From contig CAMCZA010000002.1 of NCBI GenBank assembly GCA_945885515.1, positions 1 to 52,558 of the forward strand: DNA of 52,558 nucleotides, written 5' to 3'. Below are positions 50,043 to 52,558 of this stretch, piece by piece. Below the pieces are notes generated by a model. It was given only the letters and a program-made list of their open reading frames with translations, had not been told where the DNA came from and did not search any database. Source of the DNA: Ferrithrix thermotolerans DSM 19514. GTDB lineage: Bacteria > Actinomycetota > Acidimicrobiia > Acidimicrobiales > Ilumatobacteraceae. A program made the position numbers and the translations under genes. Position 1 is the stretch's first letter. Every line of letters starts with the position of its first letter.

Positions 50043-50848
50043 TCGCCCTGACACGACGCGAGTTGCTTCGACTCAGTGGTGCATCAATTGCATCTGGTCT
50101 CGTTTTGGCCGCCTGCGGCAAACAAGCTGGAGTCATTGACGACAACACAATCACGATTATCGGCAAGTCACCTGTCACTGCACCGCTGGCTGATGTCGAA
50201 GTCACTGATGCTGTTTTGCTTCGTACTGCCGCATCACTTGAGTACAACGCGATTGAAACTTACACAACTGCACTTGAATCTAAACTTCTGACTGGTGATC
50301 TCAGGAAGGTTGCTGAAATGGCCAAGCGTTTTATGGATGACCATCAACAACATGCGGATGCAGTCAACGCATTGGCTATAAAACTTGGAGCAAAAGAATA
50401 CCGATGTGGCAATTCTCGGATCAATGATGTCTACCTTGCACCGGCGCTGGCAATAATCACCGAGTCAGAAAATCCGAATTCGGCAATAGATATCGTCGCG
50501 CTTGCTCATGCCGTCGAAAATCTCGCCGCGCAGACATACCAAGGTGTTGTCGAGTTGTTGAGCGATCCGATGTTGCGTGCTGATGCAATAAGAATTGGGC
50601 AACAGGAGGCGCGACACGCTGCACTTCTCGCACAAGTTTTGAATCCAGGTCTTGCAAATGTCGGCCCGACTTCGGATGCGAAGACTGGCAAACCAAATAT
50701 TGCCGCGGTTCCCTCGGAGTTTGGCTCGCTTGCAAATATTCAACTGACGATCGGAAAGCCAAAGCCTGATGGCTCGCGAACAACTTTGATCCTTGAAACA
50801 CCGAGCCTGAACTCGCTCGTCTACGACTTTGTCGCCTGCCAAGCGTAA
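50039..50848 (+). CDS. Ferritin-like lipoprotein with predicted Tat signal
   Basis: 269 residues. The N-terminus TRRELLRLSGASIASGLVLAACGK has the twin-arginine motif (R-R-E-L-L-R) and a lipobox LAAC, so it should be folded and cofactor-loaded in the cytoplasm, exported by Tat and anchored by lipid at Cys26. The body is a four-helix ferritin-like domain: TAASLEYNAIETYTTALES, KRFMDDHQQHADAVNALA, AHAVENLAAQTYQGVVELL and RIGQQEARHAALLAQVLNPG, with Glu/His metal ligands in helices 1, 2, 3 and 4. A C-terminal Gly/Pro/Thr-rich tail follows. It may act in metal or peroxide handling outside the membrane. Confidence 0.85.
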   Translation: MIALTRRELLRLSGASIASGLVLAACGKQAGVIDDNTITIIGKSPVTAPLADVEVTDAVLLRTAASLEYNAIETYTTALESKLLTGDLRKVAEMAKRFMDDHQQHADAVNALAIKLGAKEYRCGNSRINDVYLAPALAIITESENPNSAIDIVALAHAVENLAAQTYQGVVELLSDPMLRADAIRIGQQEARHAALLAQVLNPGLANVGPTSDAKTGKPNIAAVPSEFGSLANIQLTIGKPKPDGSRTTLILETPSLNSLVYDFVACQA

Positions 50849-50875
50849 AACTTCGCCAATACACTTAGACCAACG

Positions 50876-51250
50876 GTGAGTCGGTCAGACGACCGCAGTG
50901 ATGTTGTGCTTGCACAACAACATTGAGGAAAGTCGGGACTTCGCAGGACAAAGTGCTGGTGAAAGCCAGGTCGGGGTGACCTGATATTTCGTGCAACAGA
51001 AAATAAACCGCCGATGGACGATCGTCGCAAGACTTTCGTAACAGGTAAGGATGAAACGGTGCGGTAAGAGCGCACCAGCGCAGTTGGCAACAATTGCGGC
51101 TTGGTACGTCACTTGAAGCAAGGCCATGCAGAGGGCATGAACTGTCCGTTTGCTTTCGAGCACCCCTCGGGTAGGCCGCATAGATGGATGGTCGTCAGTA
51201 ACGACAGGCAACTGTCGAAGCTACAAAATCCCGCTTATCGACCGACTCAC
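50876..51250 (+). ncRNA. rnpB: RNase P RNA (bacterial class A)
   Basis: Catalytic RNA that removes tRNA 5' leaders. The ends pair as helix P1: GTGAGTCGGTC at 50876-50886 with GACCGACTCAC at 51240-51250. Universally conserved segments are present: GAGGAAAGTCGGGACTTC near 50931 (family GGAAAGUCCGG), ACAGAAAATAAACCGCCGATG near 50997-51017, ACAGGTAAGGATGAAACGGTG near 51040, GGTAAGAGCGCACC, TAGATGGATG near 51181 and AAATCCCGCTTATCGACCG near 51226-51244. The single base change in the first segment (GTCGGGAC) is mild. Length of about 375 is normal for class A. Confidence 0.95.
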
Positions 51251-51311
51251 TGTTACCCCAAAATAAAGCTGTAGCTGGAGTAATCTTTAACCACATCAAT
51301 CAAAGGGTTAT

Positions 51312-52151
51312 ATGAGCATTTTTATCATCGCTGAAATCGGAATCAACCACAACGGAAGTCTTGATATTTGCAAACAATTGATCGATGTAGCCGTGAGCGC
51401 AGGTGCCGATGCTGTGAAATTTCAGAAGCGAACCCTAGAACTTGTTTACACGAAAGAGCTCTTAGATTCCTTGCGGGAGAGCCCCTGGGGCACCACCCAG
51501 CGTGACCAAAAAGAAGGACTCGAACTAAGTGTTGATGACTATCAACAGATTGATCAATATTGCAAGTCTCAAAAAATTGAGTGGTTCGCTTCAGCGTGGG
51601 ACCTTGAGAGCCAAAAATTTCTCAAACAATTTAATAGTAAGTACAACAAAGTTGCATCTGCAATGATTGTTTACGAAGATTTGCTTTACTCAATAGCCGC
51701 TGAGAAAAAGCACACATTTATTTCAACTGGAATGAGCACAAAGTCAGATATTGACAAAGCAGTTGAGATATTTAGAAAGGCTGACTGTCCGTTTGAATTA
51801 ATGCACTGTGTCTCGACTTACCCCATGGACGACAGAGATGCAAACTTGCGTCGCATCGAAACTCTACGCACGACTTACCAGTGCAATGTTGGTTACAGCG
51901 GTCACGAAACAGGCTTGGCTATTTCATACGGAGCAATGGGATTTGGTATCTCGTCCCTCGAGCGCCATTTGACTATTGACCGAGCAATGTATGGATCAGA
52001 CCAGGCGGCTTCACTTGAACCGGTTGGATTCCGTTCCCTGGTTGGAGGTATCCGCAAAATTGAGTCGTCATATGGTGATGGCTCAATCGAAATGAATCCT
52101 AAAGAGAAGTCTGTCGCCGACAAACTTCGTGGGCACCTTCCAAAAAAGTAA
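51312..52151 (+). CDS. NeuB-family (N-acetylneuraminate synthase-like) protein without SAF domain
   Basis: 279 residues, TIM barrel. IIAEIGINHNGSLDICKQLIDVAVSAGADAVKFQKR is the NeuB N-terminal block; STGMSTKSDIDKAVE and ELMHCVSTYPMDDRDANL follow, then GYSGHETGLAISYGAMGFGISSLERHLTIDRAMYGSDQAASLEP. This is the NeuB GYSDHT...EKHFTxDRxxxGPDHxxSxEP region with changes (GHE for DHT, ERHL for EKHF). The usual C-terminal SAF (antifreeze-like) domain is missing, since the protein ends 30 residues after the barrel. It probably condenses PEP with a sugar to make a nonulosonic-acid-like or other keto acid for a surface glycan. AAAGGG precedes the ATG. Confidence 0.8.
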   Translation: MSIFIIAEIGINHNGSLDICKQLIDVAVSAGADAVKFQKRTLELVYTKELLDSLRESPWGTTQRDQKEGLELSVDDYQQIDQYCKSQKIEWFASAWDLESQKFLKQFNSKYNKVASAMIVYEDLLYSIAAEKKHTFISTGMSTKSDIDKAVEIFRKADCPFELMHCVSTYPMDDRDANLRRIETLRTTYQCNVGYSGHETGLAISYGAMGFGISSLERHLTIDRAMYGSDQAASLEPVGFRSLVGGIRKIESSYGDGSIEMNPKEKSVADKLRGHLPKK

Positions 52152-52164
52152 AATCATAAATCTG

Positions 52165-52558
52165 ATGACAGACATGCAAAAGAAAATTGTAAGTGGCTTT
52201 CAAGAATCATTTAATATGCACCAAAAAATTACCTCTGACAAAAACATTACGAATCAAATTGTGGAGTTAGCAACAATCTGTTTATCTGCTCTTCGTAGCG
52301 GTGGAAAAATTATTTTTGCGGGCAACGGTGGAAGCTTCGCAGATTCTCAGCACTTGGCTGCTGAACTGATTTCGCGATTACAGTTTGATCGCGCGCCCCT
52401 TCCCAGCGTCGCACTAGGTACCAACAGTTCGTCGACTACTGCCATCGGTAACGACTATGGATACGAATTTATATTTGCTCGCGAACTCCAAGTAATCTCA
52501 AGCGACTCAGATATTTTTATACCAATTAGTACTAGTGGAAACAGTAAAAATATTCTCG
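52165..52558 (+). CDS. SIS-domain sugar-phosphate isomerase, GmhA-like (cut by window edge)
   Basis: At least 131 residues visible; the frame is open to the right edge. MTDMQKKIVSGFQESFNMHQKIT starts at ATG 52165, 13 bases after the NeuB-like stop. GGKIIFAGNGGSFADSQHLAAEL is the phosphosugar-binding SIS signature of sedoheptulose-7-phosphate isomerase, and PISTSGNSKNIL is the second phosphate loop. With the NeuB-like gene it marks the start of a surface-polysaccharide or glycoprotein locus beyond the window. Product is probably D-glycero-D-manno-heptose 7-phosphate; DiaA-type replication regulators are an alternative. Confidence 0.85.
   Translation, partial: MTDMQKKIVSGFQESFNMHQKITSDKNITNQIVELATICLSALRSGGKIIFAGNGGSFADSQHLAAELISRLQFDRAPLPSVALGTNSSSTTAIGNDYGYEFIFARELQVISSDSDIFIPISTSGNSKNIL

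Noticed and set aside
50885-51211. Minus-strand open frame of 108 codons
   Set aside because: It lies wholly inside the RNase P RNA gene, which has its P1 ends and conserved core, so it is chance.
1-52558. tRNA genes, insertion sequences, prophage or defence systems
   Set aside because: I saw no tRNA cloverleaf, transposase, integrase or terminal inverted repeat. The HNH gene belongs to a housekeeping-context subfamily rather than a mobile element.

Overview
The window looks like chromosome of a low-GC actinobacterium, most likely from the Acidimicrobiia or a similar freshwater/marine lineage. This is inference from gene content and apparent moderate GC. The actinobacterial markers are a WhiB regulator, SepF, a DUF3040 membrane protein, a PimB-type mannosyltransferase, the proteasome activator Bpa, a meso-DAP-type MurE and a eukaryote-like IleRS. 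Coding density is very high. Genes commonly overlap by 4 bases (ATGA/GTGA), and several promoters sit 6-7 bases upstream of GTG/ATG, which predicts leaderless mRNAs. No non-coding stretch exceeds 300 bases apart from the RNase P RNA gene. The largest gaps flank mraZ (27460-27683 and 26829-27045).

Region 1 (1-4622): the N-terminal part of dnaE, running off the left edge on the minus strand, preceded by bpa (TAATG junction) and an alkaline-phosphatase-superfamily gene. A divergent Rrf2-type regulator follows.

Region 2 (4645-27582, all minus): a long collinear division and cell-wall (dcw) block. In transcription order it is mraZ, rsmH, ftsL-like, ftsI, murE, mraY, murD, ftsW, a murG-murC fusion, a murB-ftsQ fusion, ftsZ, yggS, sepF, yggT, ileS, a DksA/TraR-like gene with a lysine-rich repeat, lspA and rluD. 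Notable points are the two in-frame fusions, the absence of murF (and ftsA), a repeat-expanded FtsL-like protein, a five-box MraZ operator with exact 10-bp spacing, and a long imperfect hairpin in the mraZ-rsmH spacer, where the mraW RNA motif lies in other actinobacteria.

Region 3 (27684-32942, minus): dinB, DUF3040, ROK kinase, acyl-CoA dehydrogenase, a small conserved-looking protein, an HNH endonuclease and a lipoate ligase-like protein. Divergent from dinB (plus) are a small membrane protein, an inositol-monophosphatase-family enzyme and a glycerol kinase.

Region 4 (35581-44758, minus): three small operons. One is a Cys-rich protein, queG, pimB, an SRPBCC protein and glucokinase. The second is whiB-trpD-thrB. 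The third is a peroxide/redox cluster: PerR-like regulator, erythrin-type rubrerythrin, HdrD/GlpC-like Fe-S protein and DUF3501.

Region 5 (44919-52558, plus): glpD, an alkyl-DHAP-synthase-like flavoenzyme and a second FGGY kinase, then two ferritin-like proteins (one a predicted Tat-exported lipoprotein), and the RNase P RNA gene (rnpB). The window ends at the start of what looks like a surface-glycan locus: a NeuB-family synthase lacking the SAF domain and a GmhA-like SIS isomerase cut by the right edge.
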